Of a DNA stretch of 64,000 bases, positions 31,556-42,902 are shown piece by piece. The notes under the pieces were generated by a model. It worked only from the letters and a program-made list of their open reading frames with translations, did no database searches and was not told the origin of the DNA. The DNA lies in NCBI GenBank assembly GCA_020796225.1, contig CM036760.1, positions 4,458,501 to 4,522,500 of the forward strand. The letters are read 5' to 3'. Position 1 is the stretch's first letter. Each line of letters begins with the position of its first letter. The position numbers and the translations under genes are program-made. This DNA comes from Arion vulgaris. Lineage: Eukaryota; Mollusca; Gastropoda; Stylommatophora; Arionidae.

Positions 31556-31948
31556 AAATGAACCATCAGTTAATGTAGGGTTTACTGCGCATATCCCCCT
31601 GACTCAACAGTCAAATTGTCTACTTTTCATGAAGAGTTCTGATTGACCAATTCTCCAGACATGCAGTCAAGGTGTGAGATCATCCCGTTCTTATCCATTT
31701 TATCTTTTTTGGGGAATCTTTTTTTACATTTTCGTTTGCCTTCTGGAATTCACGCGTAGTGATGATGTTTAATATGGCGATCTGATTTTTGCGTGAAAAT
31801 TTGCTTTCGTTATCACTATGTCCCACCTTTCAGGCCATACTTACTCTAACTTTAAATGTACTTGTAACTTAGTTCGCCAAGTACAGGATCAGGGTCTCCT
31901 GTAGTACAACCTCATACCGTGTACACACTGATCATATTTTTATGCTTA
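31556..31948. other. Unassigned stretch
   Basis: TTTTTGCGTGAAAATTTGC near 31787 recalls the TTTCACGCAAAAAT motif of SINE-C in reverse, but I cannot place a full element. Confidence 0.3.
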
Positions 31949-32108
31949 TTTTTTTTTCTCGATCCAGAAGCATTCGGTTCGGTGCCACGAACACCGTACA
32001 TCTGGAGAACCTGTGGCTTTTCTGCCAGCCCTCGGAATTAAAGTGCACCCACAGAAGGCTTGTCATCCGTCGTCCAACACGCTACGAACACGCTGGGCAG
32101 GCGGGTTT
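31949..32108 (-). mobile_element. SINE-F copy, tail region shortened
   Basis: A-tail (T run at 31949-31958), then CTCGATCCAGAAGCATTCGG, TGCCACGAACACCGTACATC, CTTTTCTGCCAGCCCTCGGA, and head CGCTACGAACACGCTGGGCA. The B box is mutated (GGAATTAAAGT). Confidence 0.85.
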
Positions 32109-32251
32109 GTTAAGCCTGTCTGGATTCAAACCCTGGAGGTTCCACAGCACACAGTCACTAACGAAGAATTGTTTTAACATCACTATCGTTGACTCCCTTC
32201 TGCATTCCATAAACAACGACTTTTTGCATATATAGTTCTCTATTGTCTGGA
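32109..32251. other. Unassigned spacer
   Basis: Nothing recognised. Confidence 0.35.
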
Positions 32252-32968
32252 ATACTATTTTTGTCTGACCTATTCTGTTTTAGTCTGACCTATTCTGTTT
32301 TTGTCTGACCTATTCTGTTTTAGTCTGACCTATTCTGTTTTGTCTGACCATTCTGTTTTGTCTGACCTATTCTGTTTTTGTCTGACCTATTCTGTTTTAG
32401 TCTGACCTATTCTGTTTTAGTCTGACCTATTCTGTTTTTGTCTGACCTATTCTGTTTTAGTCTGACCTATTCTGTTTTTGTCTGACCTATTCTGTTTTTG
32501 TCTGACCTATTCTGTTTTAGTCTGACCTATTCTGTTTTTGTCTGACCTATTCTGTTTTTGTCTGACCTATTCTGTTTTTGTCTGACCTATTCTGTTTTAG
32601 TCTGACCTATTCTGTTTTTGTCTGACCTATTCTGTTTTAGTCTGACCTATTCTGTTTTTGTCTGACCTATTCTGTTTTAGTCTGACCTATTCTGTTTTTG
32701 TCTGACCTATTCTGTTTTTGTCTGACCTATTCTGTTTTTGTCTGACCTATTCTGTTTTTGTCTGACCTATTCTGTTTTAGTCTGACCTATTCTGTTTTTG
32801 TCTGACCTATTCTGTTTTTGTCTGACCTATTCTGTTTTTGTCTGACCTATTCTGTTTTTGTCTGACCTATTCTGTTTTTGTCTAACCTGTTCTGTTTTTG
32901 TCTGACCTATTCTGATTTTGTCTGACCTATTCTGTTTTTGTCTGATCTATTCTGTTTTTTGTATTTCT
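32252..32968. repeat. 20-bp satellite array
   Basis: About 36 copies of TCTGACCTATTCTGTTTTTG, with a common variant ending TTTTAG. In the first third the two variants partly alternate, hinting at 40- and 60-base higher-order units. Confidence 0.95.
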
Positions 32969-33078
32969 GATCTGCATCTACCATCTGATGTCAAATGTAT
33001 CTAAATTGATGGATGTGTCTTAGTTCTGTGATGTTTACTTTGATTGTTCTTTATGTTAGATTCTACTTTTTAAACATG
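32969..33078. other. Unassigned spacer
   Basis: Nothing recognised. Confidence 0.35.
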
Positions 33079-33460
33079 GTCATCTTCTTCTTCTTCTCGT
33101 TCACTGATGTTCATTGTCTACACAATGAGTCCGGTTATCTGGATGTATATTGTTGTATTTGTTACTTCATTAAAGCTTCCAAACATCTTTTTTGTTGATG
33201 TCTGTCTCTGTTGGCCAGTGTTCTTTCCTCAGTTGATTCATTAGATGGCAATCTTGCAGGATATGTTCAGCTGTCTGTGTGGTCTGTCCAGAAGCACATG
33301 TGGGTGATGGAACTAGTTTGAGTCTGTGTGTCTGTTCATAACTTCATGGTTATAACTTCTATCTTCTTGCTTGATGGAAGTAGTTTGAGTCTGTGTGTCT
33401 GTTGATAACTTCATGGTCATAACTTCTATCTTCCTGCTTATTGCTACTTTCCGCTGGTGT
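33079..33460 (-). mobile_element. LINE-R1-like 3' fragment with a 65-bp internal duplication
   Basis: The minus strand reads SPTCASGQTTQTAEHILQDC, the counterpart of CACQTETQTPEHILQSC in LINE-R1, and ends with (GAA)n next to GAACG, as LINE-R1 does. Coding just upstream is duplicated: AGTTTGAGTCTGTGTGTCTG and AACTTCATGGT...ATAACTTCTATCTTC occur twice (33317-33372 and 33381-33437). Confidence 0.75.
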
Positions 33461-33465
33461 GTTGA

Positions 33466-34041
33466 CAGGGTGCGAAATGGAGATCAAGAATAGTAGCACT
33501 GCGAGCTACAAGGTTTGTTCTAAGAGGCAACTGTGGTTGAAGCATAGGGGAACTTCCGGGGGACTGCCTAGAGTAGTTGATAGTAGCTCGGCCTGCTAGC
33601 TGTGAGACGCCTCATAGCTCGGGTTCAAACCCACTATCCGGCATTTGTTCGAGTCCCTGGTCTTACTCAGGACGATAACGTGAGTACCTCTGAAGTCGGA
33701 GAAAATCTGCCTGTATGGCGAGGGAATACTAATTACGAGTACATTGAGCACACGGCTGCCGGTGTAAAGTAATTTACAATGAGCACGCTGCTGCCATTGT
33801 AAGAAATTGGAAAACGGATTTTCACGCAAAAATCAGTTTCAGAGATGAAACTTCGTCTGAGTTGAAAGCGGACGAAAGATAAAAAAAAAAAAAGGGAGCT
33901 TCCACAAAAGCGTCGCATAAATCGGAGGTGCTGGACTACTTGTAAGCACATAACTGGCACAAAGTACAATCGCTCTTAGGCTCAGATCACAACCAGTGGT
34001 TAACAAGTGATCGATGTGGAGCATTCGAAGCAGTAGAAGAA
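33466..34041 (+). mobile_element. SINE-B copy split by SINE-C
   Basis: The 5' part at 33466-33557 (AGAATAGTAGCACTGCGAGC, TTCTAAGAGGCAACTG) and the 3' part at 33894-34041 (AGCGTCGCATAAATCGGAGG, GTACAATCGCTCTTAGGCTC, GTGGAGCATTCGAAGCAG) are contiguous in other SINE-B copies. The gap is a SINE-C insertion. Confidence 0.85.
33558..33893 (+). mobile_element. SINE-C copy 1 (tRNA-derived), nested in SINE-B
   Basis: Head GGACTGCCTAGAGTAGTTGA, B box GGTTCAAACCC at 33622-33632, a second B-like GTTCGAGTCCCTGG, then GGACGATAACGTGAGTACCT, GGCGAGGGAATACTAATTAC, TTTTCACGCAAAAATCAGTT, CAGAGATGAAACTTCGTCTG, ending in an A-run. Flanked by GGGAACTTCC (33548-33557) and GGGAGCTTCC (33894-33903), an imperfect 10-bp target-site duplication. 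Confidence 0.88.
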
Positions 34042-34366
34042 AAACAACGTTGCTACTTTCTGTCATCCTCAAGTTAACTAGTTCTTAAATCTATATTTAA
34101 CTTTGTTTGCAATTAAGATAGTGGTGTTAGCATTATCTACAAGTTATTGATATTGTGTTGACATATTTCTATTCCATCCAACTTATTTATTGATTGCAAA
34201 AATGCTTTTAGCTGCACAGAGATGACAGATCTGATGATAATGTGCGTCCTTGTTTAACTCTTTTTATAAAATGTTGGAAAGTTCAAATCTGTAAGTGGAC
34301 TTTTAAGGCTGATGTTTGGTGTCAATATATATTATGACTTGACTCGCAGTTCTTTGTTGTCGATAT
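34042..34366. other. Unassigned spacer
   Basis: AT-rich; nothing recognised. Confidence 0.35.
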
Positions 34367-34642
34367 CTTCTTCTTCTAACGCTCCATATCGACCACTTGT
34401 TAACCACTCTGTGTGATTTGTATGTGATCTGAGCCTAAGAGCAATTTACGCTGTGCCAGTTATGCTCCTACAAGTAGGCCAGCACATCCGATTTCTGCTC
34501 TGCTTTTTATTTATTAGGTAGCATCCTAGGGCCTACATCAGTCGCCTCTTGCGACATGCATTGTAGATTGCTATTACTATTCTTTGCTTCTCAGTGGTAC
34601 TATTCTTTGCTTCCCTTGTGGGCCCTGGAACCACACAGGTGA
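34367..34642 (-). mobile_element. SINE-B copy
   Basis: (TTC)n, then TAACGCTCCATATCGACCAC, ATGCTCCTACAAGTAGGCCA, core CGCCTCTTGCGACATGCATT, and head CTTTGCTTCCCTTGTGGGCC. A short stretch TACTATTCTTTGCTT is duplicated near 34576-34618. Confidence 0.88.
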
Positions 34643-34724
34643 CTGTATGTCTTAATGTATGTATGTTTATCTTTCTATCTTAAGATACTTTTATCGGAGC
34701 TTACTATAACCACTCTTAATTCAA

Positions 34725-35005
34725 AGACACGCTTAAGTCCTCTCTAAAATCCTTCGAAATCAAGATTGATACCTGGGAAAAGGCTGCACGGGACCGAACA
34801 TCTTGACGTTCACTCCTACGAAAGGGTGCAAAATCTTGCGAGGCAGCACGTCAAGCAGCATCAGTACTGCGTAGACAAAAGAGAAAGGCCAGTGCACACG
34901 AGTCCCAGACTGTAGCAACAATCTCATGCCCACACTGTCCACGACTCTTCAAGGCACGCATCGGACTGACAAGTCACCTACGTGTCCATTGACTGATATA
35001 ACATT
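34725..35005 (+). mobile_element. LINE-Z C-terminus with C2H2-like finger
   Basis: The plus strand reads DTLKSSLKSFEIKIDTWEKA, then (after a stop) CEAARQAASVLRRQKRKASA and ATISCPHCPRLFKARIGLTS ending HLRVH and a stop near 34992. The spacing C-x2-C-x12-H-x3-H (CPHC...HLRVH) is a C2H2-like finger that closes the ORF2-type protein of a LINE family common in molluscs; its presumed job is nucleic-acid binding. RT domain absent. Related tails at 59.5 and 62.9 kb. Confidence 0.8.
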
Positions 35006-38000
35006 TTGTTTGTTGGATGAAGTAACTTTGTGGTTATAATCATATTTGATTCACGAACATTATTATTATTATAACCACTCTAACAAATTTCTCTCAACAT
35101 TGCAGCAAAAATATTCCTTTTATCTTTGAGATTTACTGTAAGTATGTCACACTTTTTCTCTCAAAATGTAAGCGAATATTTCAAACTTTTATATTTAAAA
35201 TGTTGCAGCCGTCCAAAAATATCTATATCAAAGTTGTTACAGTCATCCCAAATAATTTCTTTCACAGTTATACAGACATTTACTGTATCAAACTGAAAAC
35301 CACTTCTCCTACATTTACTATACCAAACTGCTAACCACTTGCATAACAGTAAATGCAATGATCAACTAGTCTCGCACAACTTCTATAATTATCTGCAACT
35401 ATCTTACCTCAAGTTTCTACAACAAACAAAAACTATTACTATAGTTCGTTCCAAAATTCGTGATCACACTAAGGTTTAATTTGTACGAAATCTATCTGAT
35501 GGATACAAGTCATTTTTTCCATGCAGTCTTATATACCTCACGACGTTACGAATTCATGTTTAACTAATTGGTAGGTAGCTTAGTTGATGCAGAAAACGTT
35601 TTTTTTTTTTATATAATTTTGCATAAGCACAACAAAATGATCATCAAAGTTTAGAACTTACAGTAATACACAAAATGGTGGCGAATGATTGCAAAGGCGT
35701 ATTCCTATTACATATTGTAAAAAGAAAGGTCACATAGTGAACAAATGACACCTTCCACTTCTATAAATGAAAGTAAATGTTGCGTACATACGCCAATGAC
35801 AGTCCGTAGGAAACATTGTGAACTGATTAATTTCACGGGATTCCCGATTTTGACGTGAACTGAATTGCATTTGGAACACGGAAATGCTTAGTTATAGACA
35901 AACTTGACAATCGTACCGTAAAATTTCGACAAGTATACCAGATCAACATCGCGGTAAATTTAGTAATAACATATAATAAAATTCTTACAGAACTAAAGGT
36001 TTGGGTGGGCAAAAATACTTTTGGAACGTCGTCACTGTTACCTATATAAAAATGCAAAATCAAGAATTTCTGTCAAAGTGGATGATTTTATATCGGTCGG
36101 TAAAGATGATCACGAATTTTGGAACGAACTATAACATAAATATTGTGAACACGAAATTCTTCCATTTATATTCCATGTCAACGATCACATTTCTCATCTA
36201 CTTTCTAACTTTATCTGTTCTGATACAGTTGGTCACCCATACATTCATATAATACAAAACAATACACTCATTTTGCATATCAAAGACATTCAACAACACT
36301 TTAATACCTGATTTATGGAGATCGTTAAATGTATTTTCCATTTCGCCATATGTTTTTCAACAAGCTTCCAAAACTCAGTAATTGTTTTATTTATTATTTC
36401 TATAAATTGTAATGCTGATTGAAGTATCTTCTCACCTGTAATTGAAACATGAAACCAATCGATTAGAAAAATCAGATAGCGATTAATGGCGGCCTGAATC
36501 ATAAAAAAAAAACCTCACTTACTTAATGAAAACAAAACAAAAAATACATGGAAATTAATCACGTATGACATTAATATTTAAGTTATATAACGCAACGATG
36601 AGGAACAAGGGTTTTTGTTTCCTTATGTAAAATTCCGGAATGAATTAATTTTTCGATTTCCTTATATTTTTCGTAATTTTCATTTGTAATGTTTACTAGA
36701 TCAGATTGCATATCTCAACAGGAGGAGGTTGTTTGTCGTATAGAGTTACTGACATTTTTCCATTGTCAACGTCATCTTTTTTCATGGTAATAAAGTTGTA
36801 TTATCACGCATGACCTGCTACGTTCAACACTGAAAGCCGGTTTGTTTAATAATCTGCAGGTCATCACTCACAAATTGTTTGTGCGATATTCTCCTTGAAT
36901 TTCTATATATCCCTGATGGCCTATTTCCCTTTTGACATTCGCTGTGACAAGTTAGACGTTTGTTAAAAGCATCTGTAATTGTCACCATCATTCCTGTGTT
37001 AACTTGTCAATATGGCCATAATGGAGAAAGGGAACAGTAAATAGTCTGTGAGGTTATTTACTCGGAATAAGGACAGTAATTTTCATATCTTTAATCATTA
37101 GAGAAGAAACCAATTGCTGATCATAGCGATTGAACCGTTCAGTATAGTAATTGATATGTAAGGGTTCAGATCTCTATACCCGCAGCAAATATCGCAGACG
37201 GTACATACAAACCAACGGAAGTCTGAACCGGAACGGAGTCAAAACCCGCGATGAAATGAGAATTGTTAACACGTTTGTTACACCGGGTGCTGAATATAGA
37301 ATCCAGTTCATCCATTTTACCCTATTATTATATTTCCGGAACCGGGTCAATACTACGTCTCTGTTGTCATTATAATTCGAAATTCCGCCATTTACGGGAA
37401 CATATCGGGTCGGAGAATTGAAAACAAAGTTCGCCATTTAGTCCCAGGATATTACGTCTGCTAAAGGTGGTTGCCTTTTGATCAGGGTGACAACTTGATT
37501 GACTACAAGGCTACCTGCAAATAATCTCTTTGATCGTTCCGGACCAACCCACACACGCAAAGTTCAATAAAAATGGATATCTTTAACAATTCCGAGTATC
37601 GTTACGCTTGGAGATTATTCGAATACTAGAATAGAATTATGTATCGAGTGTTTGAGGGAGTGATTGGGTGTGCTATTGTTTGCTAAATTGTCCGTGTACC
37701 GTTCTGCACGCTGGTGCTGATAGGACCAAATTCCGTTGGGAACAAGGTTGATAATTTATAACCGGCTACTATAGCGATCAGAACTCAAATGTGTATATGG
37801 ACATTAGGAAATTGATTATATTCTGTTATATGCTTCATTATGTTTAAGCTCAGGCACCATAAAGTCCATTTAGACTAAAGATTCATCGAATTTCTAAAAA
37901 AAATAAAACCTAATCCTTTGTGTTACGTTTCGTTCTCAAGTGGTTCCATTAAAACCAACAGAAAGAGCAGATTTTTAATTTTAGGTTCAATTTTGCAGCT

Positions 38001-38310
38001 GAAATCGGTTGTAATTTTTCCGCCTGTGTATGCACGAATGCTTTGTGATTTTGCAGTATTCTTTGTACTGGATAATGCATTTGAGCTAAATGTCACCATT
38101 TCTAGTTCTTGCTCTTGGACACGTTATTTTTGCTCCCTGGAGATTCGAAGATGAACAAAGAGTGGAAAGGTTAAATGTAGGATATGTAAAGACGCTATAG
38201 GGGTCGGCCAGGGCATCGTAATGAACTTGAATTAATTAAAACCGGCTAAGTACATATTGATCGTATGTGGGAATAGTTATAAACAATAAAACATATTATT
38301 ATTGTTATGT
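35006..38310. other. Longest repeat-poor stretch; no gene called
   Basis: About 3.3 kb, AT-rich, without recognisable SINE cores, LINE peptides or arrays. ORFs are all under 90 codons and motif-free. I see no splice-site-bounded coding blocks that I could defend. This is the best place in the window for unannotated host function, such as regulatory DNA or a small exon, but nothing positive supports it. Confidence 0.45.
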
Positions 38311-38515
38311 ATGTGTTATTTTTGACCAGGCGTAGGCGAGTATGTCTCTCGACTGGTGTTATTTACTTGAGTTATATCTTGTTTAGTTTCGTATAATTTA
38401 ATTTAATAATTTCTCTCGAACCGTGTTAAGTTACAAAGGGCCTGCAAACAATTTCTTTATTCCGTTCTATCCTGGTCAACTCGCTCAGTCTCTTTCATGA
38501 ACTGAGACCGACATT
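38311..38515 (+). repeat. Repeat-H copy 1 (about 200 bp)
   Basis: TGTGTTATTTTTGACCAGGC, GTAGGCGAGTATGTCTCTCG, AAGTTACAAAGGGCCTGCAA and CTGGTCAACTCGCTCAGTCT, nearly identical to 42706-42902. No tRNA boxes or tail noticed. Confidence 0.8.
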
Positions 38516-38783
38516 TCTTGTCTCTCTCAGCAAGTTCGTTTCAGGGTCTCCCTAGGGCAGGTGGACTTTGATATGGTTGCTGCAGCGAAAGGACCGAGCA
38601 CGCCCGGGAAAGCCCAAAGTGTCATGACGTCAATAGCATAACATAACATTATAATGAATAATGCTGCAGATATCATCGATGCCATAACAGAAGTTGTTTA
38701 TTCGGAGGCTCTAAATACTTATTTACAGCCTATTAATTTGCATATCATTGAGCCAGTTGCTCTCCTGGATCTTTACACTCTTA
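38516..38783. other. Unassigned spacer
   Basis: Nothing recognised. Confidence 0.35.
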
Positions 38784-38990
38784 TTTTATTTTCCGATCCA
38801 GAAGCACTTGAGCTGAAAGCTCTTTCGCTCGTGTCATGGACATCGCTAACCTTCGACTCGGTGCCATGAACACAGAAATCTGGGAACCTGTAGCTTTTCT
38901 GCCAGTTCGCGGAGTTGAACCGCACTTACAGAGGACTAGGTCACCGTAAGTCACGCGTACGAACACGGTGAACATCGGGAAACACCTTAT
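38784..38990 (-). mobile_element. SINE-F copy, diverged
   Basis: TTTTATTTTCCGATCCAGAA, GCACTTGAGCTGAAAGCTC, TAGCTTTTCTGCCAGTTCGC, then GGAGTTGAACCG (B box GGTTCAACTCC on the minus strand). The head at 38945-38985 has drifted. Confidence 0.8.
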
Positions 38991-39059
38991 TAATTCCATG
39001 TCTTTGCTGACTTTCTTTTCTCACCTCGTAGTCAACGCTCTACGATACTCTGTAACCGT

Positions 39060-41468
39060 CATCATCTCTTATATTCATCTTATCCTGTATTTTCTTTCTA
39101 TCTTCTATCTCTGATATCTTCTATCTCTGTAATCTTCTATCTCTGTATATCTTCTATGTATTATCTCTGTTATCTTATCTTGCTATCTCTATCTGTATAT
39201 CTTCTATCTCTGATATCTTCTATCTCTGTATATCTTCTATCTCTGTATATCTTCTTATTCTTCTAGTATATCTTCGTTATCTCTGACTCAGTATATCTCT
39301 GTATATCTTCTATCTCTGTATATCTTCTATCTCTGTATATCTTCTATCTCTGTATTATCTGTATTCTATCTCTGTATATCTTCTATCTCTGTATATCTTC
39401 TATCTCTGTATATCTTCTATCTCTGTATATCTTCTATCTCTGTATATCTTCTATCTCTGTATATCTTCTATCTCTGTATATCTTCTATCTCTGTATATCT
39501 TCTATCTATGTATATCTTCTATCTCTGTATATCTTCTATCTCTGTATATCTCATCCTTAATCTTCTTCTGTATATCTTCTATCTCTGTATATCTTCATTC
39601 TGTATATCTTCTATCTCTGTATATCTTCTATCTCTGTATATCTTCTATCTCTGTATATCTTCTATCTCTGTCTCATATCTTCTATCTCTGTATATCTTCT
39701 ATCTCTGTATATCTTCTATCTCTGTATATCTTCTATCTCTGTATCTATCTCTGTATATCTTCTATCTCTGTATATCTTCTATCTCTGTATATCTTCTATC
39801 TCTGTATATCTTCTATCTCTGTACTATCTCTGTATATCTTCTATCTCTGTATATCTTATCTTTACTATCTCTGTATATCTTCTATCTCTGTTATTTATCT
39901 CTGTATATCTTCTATCTCTGTATATCTTCTATCTCTGTACTATCTCTGTATATCTTCTATCTCTGTATATCTTCTATCTCTGTATATCTTCTATCTCTGT
40001 ACTATCTCTGTATATCTTCTATCTCTGTATATCTTCTATCTCTTATTATCTCTGTATATCTTCTATCTCTGTATATCTTCTATCTCTGTATTATCTCTGT
40101 ATATCTTCTATCTCTGTATATCTTCTATCTCTGTTTTATCTCTGTATATCTTCTATCTCTGTATATCTTCTATCTCTGTATATCTTCTATCTCTGTATTA
40201 TCTCTGTATATCTTCTATCTCTGTATTATCTCTGTATATCTTCTATCTCTGTATTATCTCTGTATATCGTCTATCTCTGTATATCTATTCTCATCTCTGT
40301 ATATCTCTATCTCTGTATTATCTCTGTATATCTTCTATCTCTGTATTATCTCTGTATATCTCATCTCTGTATATCTATCTCATATTTTCTTTTGTATATC
40401 TTCTATCTCTGTATATCTCTATCTCTATTCTCTATCTCTGTATATCTTCTATCTCTGTATATCTTCTATCTCTGAAACTTATCTCTGTATATCTTCTATC
40501 TCTGTATATCTTCTATCTCTGTATTATCTCTGTATATCTTCTATCTCTGTATATCTTCTATCTCTGTATTATCTCTGTATATCTTCTATCTCTGTATATC
40601 TTCTATCTCTGTATTATCTCTGTATATCTTCTATCTCTGTATATCTTCTATCCTATATCTCTGTATATCTTCATATCTCTGTATATCTTCTATCTCTGTA
40701 TTATCTCTGTATATCGTCTATCTCTGTATATCTTCTATCTCTGTATTATTCTGTATACTTCTATCTCTGTATTATCTCTGTATATCGTCTATCTCTGTAT
40801 ATCTTCTATCTCTGTATTATCTTCTATTTTCTATTCGTTATCTCTGTATATCTTCTATCTCTGTATATCTTCTATCTCTGTATATCTCTATCTCTGTATA
40901 TCGTCTATCTCTGTATATCGTCTATCTCTGTATATCGTCTATCTCTGTATATCGTCTATCTCTGTATATCTTCTATCTCTGTATATCGTCTATCTCTGTA
41001 TATCTTCTATCTCTGTATATCGTCTATCTCTGTATATCGTCTATCTCTGTATATCTTCTATCTCTGTATATCGTCTATCTCTGTATATCGTCTATCTCTG
41101 TATATCTTCTATCTCTGTATATCTTCTATCTCTGTATATCTTCTATCTCTGTATATCTCTATCTCTGTATATCTTCTATCTCTGTATATCTTCTATCTCT
41201 GTATATCTTCTATCTCTGTATATCTTCTATCTCTGTATATCTTCTATCTCTGTATATCTTCTATCTATGTATATCTTCTATCTCTGTATATCTTCTATCT
41301 CTGTATATCTTCTATCTCTGTATATCTTCTATCTCTGTATATCTTCTATCTCTGTATATCTTCTATCTCTGTATATCTTCTATCTCTGTATATCTTCTAT
41401 CTCTGTATATCTTCTATCTCTGTATATCTTCTATCTTGTATATCTTCTATCTCTGTATATCTTCTAGG
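39060..41468. repeat. 17-bp minisatellite (ATCTTCTATCTCTGTAT), about 2.4 kb
   Basis: Roughly 140 units of 17 bases. The first 0.5 kb and the middle are irregular, with shortened units (TCTGTATTATCTCTG, TCTATCTCTG); the last 0.5 kb is almost perfect. A block at 40.86-41.10 kb carries the variant TATCGTCTATC. A 668-codon open frame across it (39508-41514) is a by-product of the low-complexity repeat. Confidence 0.95.
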
Positions 41469-41750
41469 AGGCTCACCGCTCGTACCAAAGATACTCGGTT
41501 CGCCTCATCGTTGAGACATCCGGATATTATTCTAGAAATCCTTGATCTCAGTGTAGGTGAGATCGAGTTCCTAGTCCTATCGGAGACGGACGATAAAACG
41601 TAGGACCCATGTTCAAGTAGAGCACGTATAAGGACTTTTTGACAGATCAAAATCGAGACAAGCAGGCTGGAAAGTCGCATCTCTGAAGAAATTTATTTTA
41701 AGAAGATTCAAAATAACATTCCTACAAAACATCGTCAACATCTTCAAATT
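41469..41750. other. Unassigned spacer
   Basis: Abrupt end of the minisatellite, then unique-looking sequence with GATCTCAGTGTAGGTGAGAT (imperfect palindrome). No family recognised. Confidence 0.35.
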
Positions 41751-41758
41751 ACATCGGG

Positions 41759-42087
41759 GGGACTGCCTAGAGTAGTTGATAGTAGCTCGGCCTGCTAGCT
41801 GTGAGACGCCTCATAGCTCGGGTTCGAACCTACTGTCCGGCATTTGTTCGAGTCCCCTGGTCTTACTCAGGACGATAACGTGAGTACCTCTGAAGTCGGA
41901 GAAAATCTGCCTGTATGGCGGGGGAATACTAATTACGAGTACATTGAGCACACGGCTGCCAGTGTAAAGTAATTTACAATGTGCATGCTGCTGCCATTGT
42001 GAGAAATTGGAAAAACGGATTTTCACGCAAAATCAGTTTCAGAGATGAAACTTCGTCTGAGTTGAAAGCGGACGAAAGAAAAAAACA
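41759..42087 (+). mobile_element. SINE-C copy 2 (tRNA-derived)
   Basis: Near-identical to the copy at 33.56 kb. Head GGACTGCCTAGAGTAGTTGA, perfect B box GGTTCGAACCT at 41821-41831, then GAGTACATTGAGCACACGGC, GGATTTTCACGCAAAATCAG, GTTGAAAGCGGACGAAAG and A-run. ACATCGGG flanks it at 41751-41758 and 42088-42095, an 8-bp target-site duplication. Little divergence between copies suggests recent activity. Confidence 0.92.
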
Positions 42088-42095
42088 ACATCGGG

Positions 42096-42238
42096 AACCT
42101 CGCTTTGCTACGGAGCTCGTGCACTGCAGCTGTGATCTTCTATGAAAGGAAGAGATCAGAGCACATATGGCTACTCAATGAAGTGCAATAATGATGATGC
42201 TATTAATTAATCAAGCTACATCTTCAAGACTAGTTTCA
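42096..42238 (+). repeat. Repeat-I copy
   Basis: TTTGCTACGGAGCTCGTGCA, CTGCAGCTGTGATCTTCTAT, AATGAAGTGCAATAATGATG and ATTAATTAATCAA. Related to 30955-31065 and to 54061-54175. SINE-C copy 2 lies at its upstream edge. Confidence 0.55.
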
Positions 42239-42239
42239 A

Positions 42240-42475
42240 GCCGAAGGATTGACTTCATTCACCGGGTTTTACCCCATATGGCTCGGTCCCTCTCAGCAGA
42301 AATGGCACGCCACCTGCCGAGAGTATTGCACAAAGCGCGAACTCCGTAGCTCTGGCTCCTAGGGATCTCTGGAAAAACTGCACTCGTGAACAGAAGGCCG
42401 CGGTCCGGATTCGAACCCACGACCTTCGACTCGCAAGGCAAAAGGGCATCACCACTCAGTCACAGAGACCCCGTC
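42240..42475 (-). mobile_element. SINE-E copy (tRNA-derived head)
   Basis: Minus strand: GGGGTCTCTGTGACTGAGTG at 42473-42454, A box TGACTGAGTGG, B box GGTTCGAATCC at 42407-42417, then CTGTTCACGAGTGCAGTTTT, AGCCAGAGCTACGGAGTTCG, GGCAGGTGGCGTGCCATTTC and CCATATGGGGTAAAACCC. The head of about 70 bases has the two-box layout of a tRNA, but the arms do not fold into a good cloverleaf by eye, so this is a SINE and not a tRNA gene. Other copies: 17.82 and 61.61 kb. Confidence 0.82.
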
Positions 42476-42705
42476 AAGACTAATTAGTTGAAGTAAGGTT
42501 CGTTTGAATGGCGAGAGAAACTGGGGGGAAAAGAGAAAGCAACTTTCACGCAAAAATATTCATAGAGGCCATAATCACAACGACTGCCCCTAAATTCATA
42601 GTGAGAGATGAAGAGTAAACTAAACAGTTTTACCTTTTGATCCATATTTGAACAATATTTTCCATCTACTTTTCATTTCCTATTTTCTAATTTACTTTAC
42701 ATTTA
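42476..42705. other. Spacer with a SINE-C-related fragment (about 42505-42620)
   Basis: GAATGGCGAGAGAAACTGGG, AGCAACTTTCACGCAAAAAT and CCCCTAAATTCATAGTGAG parallel the fragment at 23.33-23.44 kb and the 3' half of SINE-C. Too decayed to orient with confidence. Confidence 0.4.
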
Positions 42706-42902
42706 TGTGTTATTTCTGACCAGGCGTAGGCGAGTATGTCTCTCGACTGGTGTTATTTACTTGATTTATATTTTGTTTAGTTTCGTATAATTTAATCTAA
42801 TAATTCCTCTCGAACCGTTTTAAGTTACAAAGGGCCTGCAAACAATTTCTCTATTCCGTTCTATCCTGGTCAACTCGCTCAGTCTCCTTCATGAACTGTG
42901 AC
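42706..42902 (+). repeat. Repeat-H copy 2
   Basis: Same order and nearly the same sequence as 38311-38515, ending at CTTCATGAACTGTGACC where a SINE-B tail begins. Confidence 0.8.

Noticed and set aside
33616..33650. Second B-box-like site in SINE-C as a separate tRNA
   Set aside because: Occurs at the same place in both SINE-C copies and has no cloverleaf; it is part of the SINE.
39508..41514. 668-codon plus-strand ORF (repeats of SVYLLSLYIFYLCISSI)
   Set aside because: It lies wholly in the 17-bp minisatellite. A stop-free 17-base unit keeps frames open, and it has no domain or plausible gene structure.
41469..41690. Unique DNA after the minisatellite as an exon of a host gene
   Set aside because: No open frame of meaning on either strand and no splice signals that I could defend.
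42403..42473. Possible tRNA gene on the minus strand (A and B boxes present)
   Set aside because: The acceptor and anticodon arms do not pair well by eye, and the sequence continues into a SINE body found elsewhere in the window; it is the tRNA-derived head of SINE-E.
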